Assembly (NCBI GenBank): GCA_029706075.1
Contig: JAINUG010000305.1
Coordinates: 838,001 to 902,000, forward strand
Origin: Aldrovandia affinis
Taxonomy: Eukaryota; Chordata; Actinopteri; Notacanthiformes; Halosauridae
Reading direction: 5' to 3'
DNA: 64,000 bases
The notes below the pieces were generated by a model that was not told the DNA's origin, did no database searches, and worked only from the letters and a program-made list of their open reading frames with translations. The number at the start of each line of letters is the position of its first letter. The stretch's first letter is position 1. Made by a program: the position numbers and the translations under genes. Below are positions 47,245 through 60,249 of the stretch, piece after piece.

Positions 47245-48242
47245 CTGGAGGCGGAGGCAGATGGCACAGGACTAGTGACTCACATGTAAGGGTTTTACCT
47301 CAGGCTCTTTACCCGACTGACAATAGATGATTTGAACTTATTTTGTCAGAACTTATGTTGGTGTATCAAGCAAAGGTCACAGTACCTGTATTACAGTCCA
47401 TCAGGACTCAGATCTGGTATTAGTGGCCTGCGATATTGCCACCTTGACTTTGATTGGTTGTGTACAATTTTGAGACCTTTAAACAATTTTTGTCTTGGAC
47501 GTAAGACTATAACACTGCTTATGTAAAAGGTCTGTTGTGTGTATTTAAATTGGATTCTTACAGCAAGCATCTGTGTGGACAGACTACAGCAGATTGTGTA
47601 CTCAAAGCAGACCTGTCCAGAGTTTACATTGACACAGTTACAGACTGTTCATAGGCCTTCAGAGTCTGATGCTGGAGAACTGTAGTCCAAAACGTGTTTC
47701 CTCCTGTCTTCAAATAACTAACAGATAACAGACTAGGAGGAGGACCAAATGATTAATCTTAAAATGGTTAATGGGTTGAATCCAAGGTCACCTTCATCTA
47801 AATTGAGCTGACAGATTGAGCCTGCAATTCTACCCCTCCACATACTTTCAACTCTGTTGATCTGCACAGATTAATTCATTAATCTCCTCCCACCCTCCAG
47901 GATCTCTGATGTGGATGAGTCTCAATATAAAGTCACATGAAAGACAGAAGGCTCACAGACACTTTTGTTGTCTTTCAACAATCTAGGATCATTTTGTCCA
48001 ACCATAGCCCAAGCCTCAAACATTGTGCACTAACAAGCTCAAACTGATCCAGGGTTAGTGCATTGGGCAAAACCTATCCACCACCAAATTGTTTAAAGGT
48101 TGTAATCCCAGAGAGGAAGTAGATGGGCTCTTTCAGTGGTTACAGCCATAGCAATGTTGTACCTGCTCTACTAAGAAGCCAGTACTAAATCATATATTAG
48201 ACACTAGGCTGTCCACTCAGCTAGAGCACTCATTCTCAGTAG

Positions 48243-48458
48243 GGTGGTGGTAGTAGTATAATGGTTAGGGAACTGGGCTTGTAACGTTAAGGTTGCAGGT
48301 TCAATCCCAGGTGGGACACTGCCGTTGTACCCTTGAGCAAGGTACTTAACCTGAATTGCTTCAGTTAATATCCAGCTGCATAAATAGATTGTAAAGAAAT
48401 GTAAACTGTGTAAGTCGCTCTGGATAAGAGCGTCTGCTAAATGCCTGTAATGTAATGT
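48243..48458 (+). repeat. family B SINE in intron 1 of the cav2-like gene
   Basis: A full layout of tRNA-like head, GGTTCAATCCC, CTTGAGCAAGGTACTTAA and tail GTAAGTCGCTCTGGATAAGA. Confidence 0.8.
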
Positions 48459-49333
48459 ACTGAGTGATGTGCCACGTGGTCTGGAATTGAATCCTGACCG
48501 CGCACTGCTCACTGAGCCTGCTGTGTATAAGTGGCTATAGTGTCACCCAGGGAGGGTTTCAATAGGCAGAGTATTCAACAAGTGTGGCAGTCAGGCACCT
48601 GCAGCTGGCCTGCACCATCTGGTGTAAATAGTGGCATCCTGGGGCACATGGGGCTGTGCATCTGACAGAATGCATTCTGGAGGGAACAAGTGCTACTCTG
48701 TGCTCCCCTGACTTGGGGTGATCTATGAGTATGGTTGGCCAATGCCAAAATCGGGAGAAAAATAAGAAAGGTAAGTTCCAAAAATGTTGTTCCAAAAAAT
48801 ACATGAAATAAAAAAGATCTATACATGTATCCATCCACAGGTGCTTCATGTTTTCACAATGAAGTCATTAGTCATTTGAATCAACTGGGAGGTCAAATTA
48901 ATCATTGTGGCCACATGCTTAAGGCATTATTTTGATGATTTATTAGGAGAATTGGGGAATTCAGGTGCAGAGGAACAGAATTGGAGTAAAGGAAAGCACA
49001 TCACAACACCACAAAAGAGAGAAAAATACAGTAGGCCTTGGAAGGCAATACAGTGCATAAAGTGCTGCAGTTTTCAACATATCCACAAGGGAGCAGCAAA
49101 GCCACACAAACCACTTATGCCTCCAAAAGTTATTATATTTTATCCAAAATTTTTTTTTTTTTTTACAAAATAATTATTTGATGGTTTGTGAATATACTTA
49201 ATCAAAGCTCCTGTAACATTGATTCCATCCACTTGGCATCCGGCAAACAGCCGGGAACTGAAACAGCCGGGAACCTGGTGCCACAGAGAGTAAATACGCC
49301 CCCTACTCCGGCACGGGCTGGCGGCATGGTTAC

Positions 49334-49480
49334 CTTCAGGCATTCATTGTCTCCGCGAGGGTCCCTCTCATTCAGCAGTGGCCTGGTGTCGCTCTGTGTG
49401 GAGACGATATCGTCCTCCAGAGGAATCTCCGTGTCCCCCAAGTCTATCTGGGTGTCCTCTGGGCTGTCCTCCCTCATCAT
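49334..49480 (-). CDS. cav2r: caveolin-2-like protein, exon 1
   Basis: This exon encodes the first 49 residues of a caveolin-2-like protein, an acidic N-terminal domain (MMREDSPEDTQIDLGD and onward) ending DNECLK. It ends AAG|GTAACC in phase 0, as CAV2 exon 1 does. Two adjacent ATGs (49480 and 49477) could start translation; I took the first. The N-terminus diverges from mammalian CAV2, so the assignment rests on exons 2 and 3. From memory, a cav2-related gene (cav2R) next to cav3 has been described in non-mammalian vertebrates; I use that name with caution. Confidence 0.82.
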
Positions 49481-50688
49481 GGCGTCTGTCTACGCGGGGG
49501 GGAAAGGAAGGATCCAGAACCCAAGAGCCAGGAGGCAGAGAAACGAGCCCAGGCAATTCTGCGAGCAAGGAGCCTATTCTGGCTCTCCAGACAGCGATCC
49601 CCGCTTGCCATGGCAGCGGGGTATATTAGGAAAGTGACTGTGCCCTCTGGAATCCCCCCCCCCCCGACATAGAGAAGCGGGTAGTTCAATAAAGAGGGTA
49701 TTAATACTTTGATGGGATATTTCCCTGTGTAAATACTGGCTGCTGTTTCAGAGCGCTAATGGAAGTAAAGGCTATATGTGAGCTGTGTGTGCTGAGAGAT
49801 AGGAGGACATAAATGGGCAAAAGACCCTGTTTGATGGTAGTTATACTGATTTCAGGAACTTGGAATTCTAGGCATTCTAGGCGTTGATATGGTTTAATTG
49901 ACTGCCTTTTTTTTATGTTTCAAAAAGGCTTATGCAGACAGCAGGGGGTTAGTGAGAAACCACGGGCATTGTTGTAATGTTGTAGCAACCTTTACAGCAC
50001 CACTCACAGCAGGTTTATGGCAACATTCAGCGTTAGCTAAGATTATGTCCATTTTCAAGGGTTACATCCGATAGGAAGCAATCGCACAAGGAGCGAGCTG
50101 GAAGGGGAAACAGTGGAAATTTCCGTAGCTGCACATCGCCCTCTGCTGGCCACAGGAAATACCGCACTCATTCTGTCTCATTTTAGAAGGAACTTTCTCA
50201 GCACTCCTGAAACATGATCCATTGGTGCTGGTGATAGATGGCTGTGTATGAAGTGTGTTTCTCTGCTGTAAACACTGGCCTGGTAACCGTGGGATACGGC
50301 CTGCCATTCAAGCGCGCCCCGGTCTTCTCGGGGTAATTTCCAGCAGCTGCTTGTTTAAGTCTAGTGACAAGCTATGCTATGCAAACGGGAAATATAAATA
50401 CATATTTCATTCTTATGTCAGTGTTGATTTTTCCTCTTTCAATGCTCGCCACTTTGTAACACAAAATATTGATCGTGAGAGGTGAACAATATCTCGGGGG
50501 AAATGAATGGCATATTTTCAACTTTCTGTGGAAGCTATTTAATCTGAGATAGTGATCAATAGTTCTACAAGGCAGAGGCCAGAACTGCTGTGGACATGAG
50601 ACTGTGAGTACTGAGGCAACTGATGGAAACTTTGATTAGTGCCTCCTAACTCCCTCCGGAAGCACGATGCATCAAAATGTGAAATGGG

Positions 50689-51138
50689 GGTCCTCCCGGG
50701 TGGTCTAGCGTGTACAACGTTCGATACTGGCCACTGCGACCAGGGTTCGATTCTAGCAACCGTGCCAGATTCAGCTCTGGCCAGGAGTGCCACTAGGGGG
50801 CGGCAATTGGCTGTCCGCCCCAGGGAGGAGGGAGGGAAGCCAACATGAGTTAGCTGCGCATAGGAGTGGCTCTGACATTTTGAGCATATCTGAATATTGG
50901 GGGAGTTCGTTTCGGCCTTGAGCTGCGCATAGGAGTGGCTCTGGAGTATCGGAGTTACGGTCGACGGCTTGGCGAGTGCCATCTCGGAGATGATACTCCA
51001 CCCTTTCCGGTCACAGGGCTACGGCAGCAAACTCACAATACGAGGGGGGGAGGATTGCCATGAAAAAGAGAGGCTACTGTAACCAGCTACTAAATTGGGA
51101 GAAATGGGAGAAAATCAGAAAGAAATTCTTTTAAAAAA
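50689..51138 (+). repeat. tRNA-derived SINE, family A, copy 3 with a MITE remnant inside
   Basis: The tRNA-like head (TGGTCTAGCG, GGTTCGATTC) is followed by the family body and an A-rich end. A perfect 10-bp target duplication, GTGAAATGGG, flanks it (50679-50688 and 51139-51148). It is interrupted at 50875-50920 by a MITE remnant and a 23-bp duplication. Confidence 0.85.
50875..50920 (-). mobile_element. short hAT-like MITE, remnant copy 3
   Basis: On the minus strand it begins CAAGGCCGAAACGAAC and continues CAATATTCAGATATGCTC, so it keeps the left terminus and part of the interior but lacks the right end. It sits inside a tRNA-derived SINE between two copies of a 23-bp SINE sequence (50852-50874 and 50921-50943). 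Confidence 0.8.
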
Positions 51139-52380
51139 GTGAAATGGGTTTGTAGAATGACTCAATCACAAGGTGTGGATGTGGAAGATACTCTGTCATC
51201 CAAAACATCCAAAACATCTAAAACATCTCCACCCAGAAGATAATTTGGTGCCCATTGGGGTAAAGGTAACGGCCAACACGGTGTTGTGTCATCTCTTCTT
51301 CCAGGGGAAGGGAGGGAGGGCGGGGGGGGGGTTAATGTGGAAAATGTCACTCAGTCCACAAAGCCAGGTCCCCCTGACGTGCTTCGGCACAGCGGATTTC
51401 ACAATGCGCTTTTAGGAAAATGTGTTTTCCCCAACCTTTGGACCCATTAACAGATCATCCTCTGACTGCTATTAATAGCTGGTGACGGCCTTGACTGTCT
51501 GCATTGTGGCCTTTTTAAATACACTGGGAGGATATAATCCCTTCAGAAATAAGCCTACCCTGTTAACTGATGCACCATAACACTGGCTGCTCAACCTTTT
51601 TTTGGCAATTGTATCGGTGGTCAATATGGAACAGCACGATAGGAAAAAAAACGGAGAATTACTGAAGGAGGCTTCTGTGGTGGAAATGTTCTTGCAAAAG
51701 TGTTAGCGGTGGGCAGGTGGCATTGGCAATCACTAAAACCCAACTCCGCTACACAAGTGATCACTTTGCAAGATGTAACACATGAAACTGAACATATGGC
51801 CAGGGAGCATAGGAGCATGCAATTCGACCCTATCCCTACGCTGGGAAACAATGTCACCTGTACTTGTGTGTGATTTAAGTCACAGGTGTGACAGTTTAAA
51901 TCAATCACTTATTTTAGACATTAAACAATTAAAGTGTCATGTAAGTACAGACTCAAAATTAACAGGTATGTAAGCCGATATTAACATAAAATATATTTTT
52001 TGTTGACATACTGTAAATATAAATATCAATATGCTTTAAGATTAACTTAGGGGTAGGGTGATCGATATTGTGTTTTGGAAATGGCGAAGAAACAAAGAAA
52101 GTTGTTTGAGACAAAGAAAAATATTTTAAAAACACCGACAGGAGCTCTCCTGGAAAGCGTTCATCGAAGGCACTTATATGACGGAGCCTCTGTGTCATCC
52201 AGAAGCCAACACATGACAACCAGCCTGAGCACGGAAAAGTGACGCGTGCTCTGCACATGCATCACACTTACATAAGGAAAGTTCATTCAATCTCCCGTCC
52301 CCGCTGTTTGACTGCACCCAAAATGGGCTATTAGGAAGAGTGATGCGTGAGCGCCCGGAGCTGGGCGAGAGAGAGGGAGG

Positions 52381-52452
52381 GGGGGGACCCAGGCTGTGAT
52401 AACGACCCGTCGTTCAGGGGGGGGACCCAGGCTGTGATAACGACCCGTCGCC
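52381..52452 (+). repeat. 38-bp tandem duplication
   Basis: GGGGGGACCCAGGCTGTGAT plus AACGACCCGTCG occurs twice in tandem, with no difference in the shared part. Confidence 0.85.
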
Positions 52453-55400
52453 GCTCCCTGTTGTGACAGGAGACAGCGGCACGCTAATGGCTAACTCGCC
52501 GCGGCAGATGTTTGCACCGCGAGCTAAACGAGCAGGGGACTGATCCAGAGGTCTCCTCACGCGCTCCCTTTTCACTCCTCCTGCCTCCATCGTGGGATGC
52601 GCTTTGGCGGAGCCGGACCGACACGCATCATGGGGGTTCATAACCCAACATTGAAGGGATAGTGCACTTTAACCTTGTGGAGATAGGAAATGACCAGCAC
52701 ACACTGGCTGATTGTTGTGTAACCAGATGCGTCTAAAAAACACAAATAACACAGTGCACAGGGTGGGAGGAGCACGGAACATTTGGGAACGTAACAACAG
52801 TCACTCCTCATTAATATGGCCGTGGAAAATCTAAGAACAAGCAGAGAAAGGGGCAGAAAGAAAGGCAGAGTGGTGCTGATGTGTTACGTATCATATTTGT
52901 CGCCCATATGAAAGCAGGAGGTAAGAAAATGTTTAATCGGGTAAATGGCACGCTGAATATCTCTACCTGCCAACATGCCTGTCCCCAAACCAAACCCCAG
53001 CAGCTTACAATAAACGGATGTTCGTAGCGCTTTAGAGTGTTCCATTATCTGGTCACACCTGGCTATCCAGCTGTTTCCGTGGTTACAGCACCCCAGCTCA
53101 CAGCCATTGCATCTCTAATTCTTCACTATCAACTTCATCCTCACTGGACCATCCTACAACAAAACTGAACTGGTACCACCAACAAGTAGTATTCATTCAT
53201 GAAATCTTAATGGGTGGTTTTTCTACAGAATTGTATGGTTCTGTCTGTGTGCAGATAGCATACATGTAGATTCATTTGTAAAAACTGAAAATAAGCATGT
53301 TTGTTCTCTCATTTCACTTTGATGGACAGCAGCCCTTCCCGGACTCAGCTCAGACACTATTTATATCGAGTTCTGTTTTCATCAGAAGCCGGGCACTCGT
53401 AACTCCCTCCTCAAATCACATGTACCTCTCCTCCCAAGCTCTGTTTAATGATAAGTGGCAGAGTTTATTCAGCATTTGAAATGTCCTTTCTTGTGTTTTT
53501 GATTAGACCATTTCAATAATTACAATCAGGAATAGCTTAGGCAAAGCATCTCGTATTTTCTCTCCCCTCCAAGTAAGCTTGTGTCCCCAGGTGACTGCTG
53601 AGGTTTGTAAATGTCCTTTTATTTTCAGCACATGTATTTGATGGCTGCTGGAAGATATCCGCTGATGGCAGAAGATTCCCTTGTTCCAGGTTGACTCCTG
53701 GTGGGAATTGTGCTATTGTAAATTCTGTATGTATCTGACTGATTAGGTAACTGTTATTTCTCAATTCAAATGTACATTTCCGAAGGAACCATATTTGTTC
53801 AGATCTCTGCTAAGATTGTTTTATACTACCAATAAAAGTCTGGAATGTAAAACAGTTGTTGAGTGCTAGTGTCTATGTGTGCACTGAGAACTGCTGTCGT
53901 GAATGGCTGTGTCTATCCTCCTAAAAAACGGCTTTTCTCAAACAAACATGACATCATTCTAAAACAGTTCACAGTTGGCGTAGGAAGCAACTTTATAATC
54001 AATATACTGACCATGCTAGGCCATGCTGACTTCACAAATCACACACGCATAGATATTCATCTTACAACTACACCTGTTACTTGAATAAATTAGAGATTAG
54101 TGTATGTGAAAAATGATTAAAGAGAATAGTAAGAACTATGCTGTAACCACTATTGTTGTAGACACATATTATTACAGTATTGTCAAACTGACGTCCAACA
54201 GTTAGTACTACCCTTGTAGAAGGTAGGCAGCTAGCTAGCCAGTTAGCTAACCATGCTAGTTAGGCCTTGATCCCCTGCATCCACAAGCATGGATGTATTT
54301 TGGAAGGGATGTGAACCACAAAGCATGGAGCCAAGAACTGTAGCTGAAAAGTTTGCTGACAGATAGTGATAATAATTGTATCTTGAAGTAAATAAAACGT
54401 ATGTTTTTGTATTTTTCTGTATATTTTCTTTGAATTGTTTTCATGGACACGGATTGACCTTGAGCTTTCTGTTATCCTGTTATGAAAGCCAGGAAGGCAA
54501 CACTTTCACCAAAGGAATCACTGATAGCAAAGAACAAAGGTCAAGAACACCACACAAATAATGTAAAAACACAAAAACCAAGAGAATAACATTACGTGAA
54601 TGCATCACAGTGAGCAAAGTATAGGAAAAAGCACAGGTCAATGATTACACATGATCAATAAAAACAAAATTCCCATGCCATAAAGAAAGATAAACAAAAT
54701 ATATTGTAAAATACATGACTCAGATAAAAATATAGAGAGATGGCATACATTAGTAATATATGAGAAAGTACAAAAACTTTATATTTAAGAAATGGTAATT
54801 ATATTGTATTATATATTCAATTATATGTTTATTATATTATGATGTCTATGTACAGTATGCCCAATAAACTTTTAATTATACATATAAGTTATATTTATAC
54901 ATACATTTTCTGAAATGAAATGTAATATAAATGCATTCCTGTCAGGAATATAAGTTAATATATTGGAAATGAAATTCTTGTCGGTAAGGGCTGGTCTCTG
55001 TTCTTACATTTTTGATTCTTCACTTTAAGGTGTCCCTGTTCTGTTCAATAATACATTTAAATGACTAAGCCATTAGAGGGCAATTTTGAAACACCCCATG
55101 ACTAATAAATATTTTATAACAAAGTGTTTTGAATTTTTAAACACCAATCAAATCATGTCATCGCTGTTATGATGTTGTCATTGCTGCATGCAGCTATAGG
55201 GTATTTAAGTTTCCCTATTTCACAATTCAGAGGCAGTTTTTCGCAATGTATTTCAATAAATAGAGTATATTTTATTTACCATAAAAGGTCAAATTCCACT
55301 TTGTTAAAATAGTCAAATCAGAATTAACATTTAAAATAAGAAAAAGAGGTAACCTACAAAATATTTATTTTTTCAGCCATGTTTTGATACTGCAAGCATA

Positions 55401-55689
55401 CAAGGACTTAGGGTTGCAAAATGACAGGAATTTTCAAAACAAGAAACTTCCCATACTAGCTCGACTTTCCATACAAGCTAACTTGTATATAACCCATGCT
55501 TGCTGCTAAAATTGTAGCTAAACTTCTGTTGGCTTGTGCAGGATGACCAAAATGTACCTCACTGACTCTAGATCAGACATGATGAAATTTCCAGTTCCCT
55601 ATGGCAAAGGTATTAAAGGGGAAGAAACCTGATGAGCAGATTGTCCATACTGAACCAAACCCTCTTTTACAACTGTGCTGCAGGTGGCT

Positions 55690-55970
55690 ACTGTCTGTTG
55701 TCATGAAACTACCGGAATGGACAAAGGCACAGCTTAATGCATGACAGGAAGAGGTCTGGCAGACTATGAAGACTGGAAGAAGGTCTTATGGACCGATGAA
55801 TCAAAATTCTGTCAAACATGGAGGAGGAATGGAACATTTTTCAGTTTTTGGTAACCTAAACCTTTTTTTATTTATTTTTTTACCTCTGGCAGTTTACCAC
55901 TTACCTTTGTACCATTTCAGGTTCAAACTGGAGAAACGGGGGTGTTCTAAAACCTTTGACCGGTAGTGTA
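55690..55970 (+). mobile_element. Tc1-like fragment with transposase motif and right terminus
   Basis: Near 55750-55810 the translation reads LADYEDWKKVLWTDESKFC, the first catalytic Asp motif of Tc1 transposases. The end at 55943-55970 is GAACACC-type inverted sequence finishing CTTTGACCGGTAGTG. The part between is not transposase, so the copy is deleted or rearranged. Confidence 0.75.
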
Positions 55971-56669
55971 TGTATTACAGTAAGGACTCATGAAGACAAT
56001 TAAACCAGTCAACAGGATATAAGCTGGACTCTATCCAGAGCCAGAGGTTCTAGATAGTTTATACATGTCCTATTTTCCAGAGCCTTTACTGTTTAAGGAG
56101 GCTTTGAAGGGTTGCACATTTACTTGCCAATGGAGGGGGTTTAATTATGCGCATCATCACTTTGATTGCAGGCTCATTATGGAAACTGCACAGATATATT
56201 AATTTGGGCTCAAAGTGGCTGGTCCTAGTGGCTTGAAATGAACACGTTCTATTGCTTTTGATATGCTTATTTTCTGCCTTGGATGTGCTTAGGAAAGTCC
56301 TCTTTTCCACATGCATAAGCAACTATAAGTGCTGTACCATCTGTTTTGGAGCTGCCGCACGTTTGTGTTTGTGAAGAACTGCTTGTTACAACGGAACCTA
56401 CTGCACGAAATAATAAATGCCCCATAGCTGAATATCTTTTCATGGTGTCGCATTGGATTGATTATGCTTAATTTAAAGTTGTAAAAAATATGTGTCCCAA
56501 TTAAAGTCGCTTTTGTAATATTGTTCTTGCTGAAATATCACGAGACGGGAAATTGTGAAGATAGAGACGGAAAAGGATCAGAGGCGATTTAGTATTGTAC
56601 ATGGTTTAGTTAATAGGTTTCTCATATTTCATACCAGAAGACTGAAAATCCCCACATGTACCAGTAATC

Positions 56670-56671
<2 letters not shown>

Positions 56672-56728
<57 letters not shown>
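56672..56728. repeat. (TG)n microsatellite
   Basis: About 28 uninterrupted TG units. Confidence 0.95.
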
Positions 56729-56730
<2 letters not shown>

Positions 56731-56844
56731 AGGTGCTTACGTACCTGTGTAGGTCACACAATGCTGTTATTGCTGCTTTAAATGTGTGCTGTGTGCATAT
56801 TGTCCTGTTCTCCTCTTTTCAGAGGTGAGAGTGCTTCCACAAGT

Positions 56845-56935
56845 TTCAATCAATCAATCTTTCAATCTTTATTTTTGTATAGCGCCATTTACAAACTGGT
56901 TGTAACACAGCGCTTCCCAATTCACATTGTCCAGG
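56845..56935 (+). repeat. teleost interspersed repeat fragment
   Basis: CAATCAATCTTTCAATCTTT followed by TTGTATAGCGCC and AACACAGCGCTTC is a common fish genomic repeat, probably a retroelement tail. Confidence 0.55.
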
Positions 56936-57734
56936 GAATCTCAGTCAATGTTTTTCTGTGTGTGATAGTACATCTTAGTGCTCCTATAAACCAGAGTGTT
57001 AGAGCCATAAAATTAGACAGTTATCACATGTTTAGGGTTTAACAATGGCTTCCTTTGAAGATGTCCTCAATACATGTCCTTACCTTGTTATTCTGATGGC
57101 TCTTGTGCGGTTGGCATAGATGGGTAGAATTTATATGCAAATGAGCCGGTGATGCATTTTCAAGGCATGCCCAAAACCCCGGTTTCCTCCGGTTCTTTCG
57201 TTAAATCCAAAGATCCAGCTGACAAGCGTTTTGTTGCTATGCGAGACGTCTATTTCCTGTCTGATTGCTTTCCCACAGCAATTGGGACAGATGGTATGAA
57301 GGGGCTGATTTAGATCACTTTCCGTTTTTAGAAATGTCGCTTTGTTCTTGTTCTTTTGTTCGGTTATAAAAATACAGGCTGATTTTCGAGGCATCATTTT
57401 CTCTCTCTCTCTTTCAAAGCTGGATCAAAGCTTTTCAAATATTTATCTGGTCTGGGTCAGCTTTAAATCTCTATGATCCCTTCCAGGCCAATCTGACTGT
57501 CCTCGCATTAAATCCTTGCTTCCAGGAATTCATTTCCTCTGAGAAAATTGCCAATTGCAATAAATATTCTTGCATTTTTAATTCTTTCTAATTTTTTAGT
57601 CAATAATAATAACAACTGCACTATTAATGTTCCTTTTCAGAGCTAGACACAAAAATATGCTTTCTCAAGACTTTCTATCTTTAGGTGAAGAAAAATGCAA
57701 AAATAAATCCTAGAGCAGAAAACAAAATGAAAAC

Positions 57735-58193
57735 ATAATCTATGGCAGAAAGTCCTCCATCGACCTCTTGGTGTTGGAGGTGCAGGTTCCTGACAGAGGA
57801 GGTGAAAAACACACCTATAGTAAGGTATTTCTATCCTGATGAGAGTGGTCTCTTCCAGGATGACAATGCCCCCACCCACAGGGCACGAGTGGTCACTGAA
57901 TGGTTTGATGAGCATGAAAATTATTTAAATCATATGTCATTGCCCTCAAAGTCACCAGATCTCAACCCAAATAAGTACATATTTGAGATCAATATTTTAC
58001 ACCATCATCAACAAAACACCAAATGATGTAATTTCTCATGGAAGAATGGTGTTGCATCTCTCCAATAGAGTTCCAGACACTTGTATAATCTATGCCGGGG
58101 CGCAATGAAGCTATCCTGGTGGCTCGTGGTGGCTCAACACCCTATTAAGACACTTTATGTTGGTGTTTATTTTATTTTGGCAGATACCTGTAT
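57735..58193 (+). pseudogene. Tc1-like transposase C-terminal fragment with right terminus
   Basis: The translation from 57742 includes GLFQDDNAPTHRARVVTEWF (second catalytic Asp region), then SKSPDLNPNKYIFEI, the region of the third acidic residue in DDE transposases. The usual SPDLNPIEH reads NPNKY here, so the catalytic acidic residue is not in its normal context. The right terminus lies at 58153-58193 (TATTTTGGCAGATACCTG). It is the same family as 36464-36838. Confidence 0.75.
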
Positions 58194-58681
58194 AGAGTGG
58201 CCATTTAAAGTCTACATCTCCTTTCAAATATTTAACCTTTTGTTACCTGACCGCTTTCAATCAGGATTTTTCTACCTTGACAGATGTATATTTTCTGAAA
58301 CTTCGCACATTATTTAAAACAAATAACTACCAAACTACCAGGGTACCAAAGTAGTTACATAGAAACTTTGATGTGGAACAAAAATATTTAAAGGGTTGGT
58401 ACATTTCAATCCTCTGATATAGAGACACAATATGCTTCTGCAATATTTAAAAATAAATAGCCTAACTTTACCATTTTTCAAGCAGATGTTATGTACTCTA
58501 TATGCTGAAGTTACTATTTTACTTCCATGGAGAGATTATTGAAAAAAATCTGCCCCAAAATAGCACAAAATGTTCATTACAACAGTTGTCAAAAGGAGGT
58601 AGTGCTCTTGTGGCAAACAATGCCTTTTAAAAAACTTGACACCATCTGCCCAGTTTAATTTCTGATGATGTTCCATTAAAC

Positions 58682-59094
58682 TGTAATGGTTCCTGCTCGC
58701 CGCCAGAGGACAGCATTGGATTTTTAGTGTTCCCTGATTGTGTCATTCTCTAATTGTTTAAATGTTTTATTGTCTTGAGTGATTCCACCTGTGCCTTGTT
58801 TTGTGCCCTTATTTAAGTTTCCTGTTTTATTTGTTCTGTGCTCTGTCTACAATGGTTATTCCCTGTGTTTGCTAGTCATAGTGGTTCAGTGTTACCATTT
58901 TGAGCCTTTGTCGTACAACTCGTATTTGGCTTGTGTTAGTGTTTTATTATTTATACTCGTGTTTATTTTCTTCCCGTTTGTGAGTTTTGTTCTCATGTTT
59001 TCATTAGTTCCGTCGTGTTCAAATATTCAGTTTATTGTATTGCTGCCTCTGGCTTCGTCTCTGCGCTTGGGTCCCATCTCTCTGCACCGTTTCA
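58682..59094 (+). repeat. possible solo LTR
   Basis: It begins TGTAATGGTTCC and ends CACCGTTTCA, with TTATTTAAGTTTCC near 58809 and a closing GCGCTTGGGTCCCATCTC typical of many fish Gypsy-type LTRs. No duplication is visible and no second copy lies in the window. Confidence 0.45.
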
Positions 59095-60249
59095 GAAATA
59101 TGAGGTTGTAGGGGAGGGGGGAATCACTGGGACTCTAATAACAGACAGGATGGCATACAGTGTATTTTTGTTTATTTTAAAATGCATTACAGTGTGCAGA
59201 ATAAATATTTTTATACCATCTACACATTAAATGTTTATACACTCTGCATGACTTGAAACATCTATACAGTATTTCCTAGACATACATTTTAAAATAGATA
59301 CAAATATTTACACTGTTATAGTAGTTATACAGTATTTACATTGTGAGCACAAAAATAACAAATATAATTGATTTCAGAAGTGCAAACATCTGTCTTAGTG
59401 CCATTATCAGTGTACATTATGATCATACATAAGTGTTGAATGTGAAGTTGAATGTCCCATTTTATACACAATATATAGCAACTTGCCGGGCTGGAGGAAA
59501 CATCTGTCACTTCAGCTTAAATAATGTAGAAAACCAGACACTGCAAACAATATACTGCACATCTTAAAACATTTTACATTTAATTCACTGTGCACAATTA
59601 TGATAAAACATATTGTTCAGCAGTTTCAAAATGTAATAATGTAATATTTTTAAATACTGTTTTACATCTCCCTCAAACATTTAATTGATAAAAAGCTATT
59701 GTAAGTAGTACAAGGAGTATGAATAGAAACAAAAGAATACGTGGAAATGGTAGTACAAGTTTGCGGACTCATTAGCAGCAGATATAGGATTAAACTGCTG
59801 TACAGACTATAGGGTAGACTCAAACAAACATTAGCCTAACCATTAAGCACAAACCAAAAAAGAATACTGAACAGTATGAATCAAAGACTAATAACACTCC
59901 AACCAAAAGCAGTCATTAGAGTCAGCTCTGTAATGCACAATTAACACGTCAGTCAAAGTTTCCATGTTAATATTCACAAACTTGTAACTGAACTTCACAA
60001 AGAATTGTTATAAAGAAGAGCATCCATTCAAGATAGGTAATACAAACAAATATGTCTAACAAAAAAATGGTAATGTAAGCTTTTTGCATCAGGCTCTTCC
60101 GATACGCAGAATCTAGCCTGTTGAGGTTTTGGGCAATAGACTCCACCTGTGATAACCAAGTTCCTATTCCTGGCGTAACGCTCCAGCCATTCCTTACAGC
60201 AGTATAAATAACTGCCCTCGAAAGAGCAGACACCACCAGTGCCACCATT
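59095..60249 (-). other. gpr61l: probable 3' untranslated region of the GPR61-like gene
   Basis: AT-rich DNA follows the stop at 60250 in the gene's direction. The minus-strand frame at 59967-60335 starts inside the gene in another frame and has no receptor motif. I did not identify a poly(A) site with confidence. Confidence 0.4.

Larger units (their letters stand above)
49481..57734. other. intergenic region between the cav2-like and GPR61-like genes
   Basis: 49481-49620 probably contains the cav2-like promoter and 5' untranslated region. Beyond the SINE, MITE, Tc1 and microsatellite items listed, 51150-55690 is unremarkable: AT-rich, with a moderately GC-rich patch at 52300-52640 and no recognisable exon. 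Confidence 0.55.

Noticed and set aside
49188-49637. Plus-strand frame over exon 1 of the cav2-like gene
   Set aside because: Antisense shadow; the minus-strand exon has a start, a donor and matching downstream exons.
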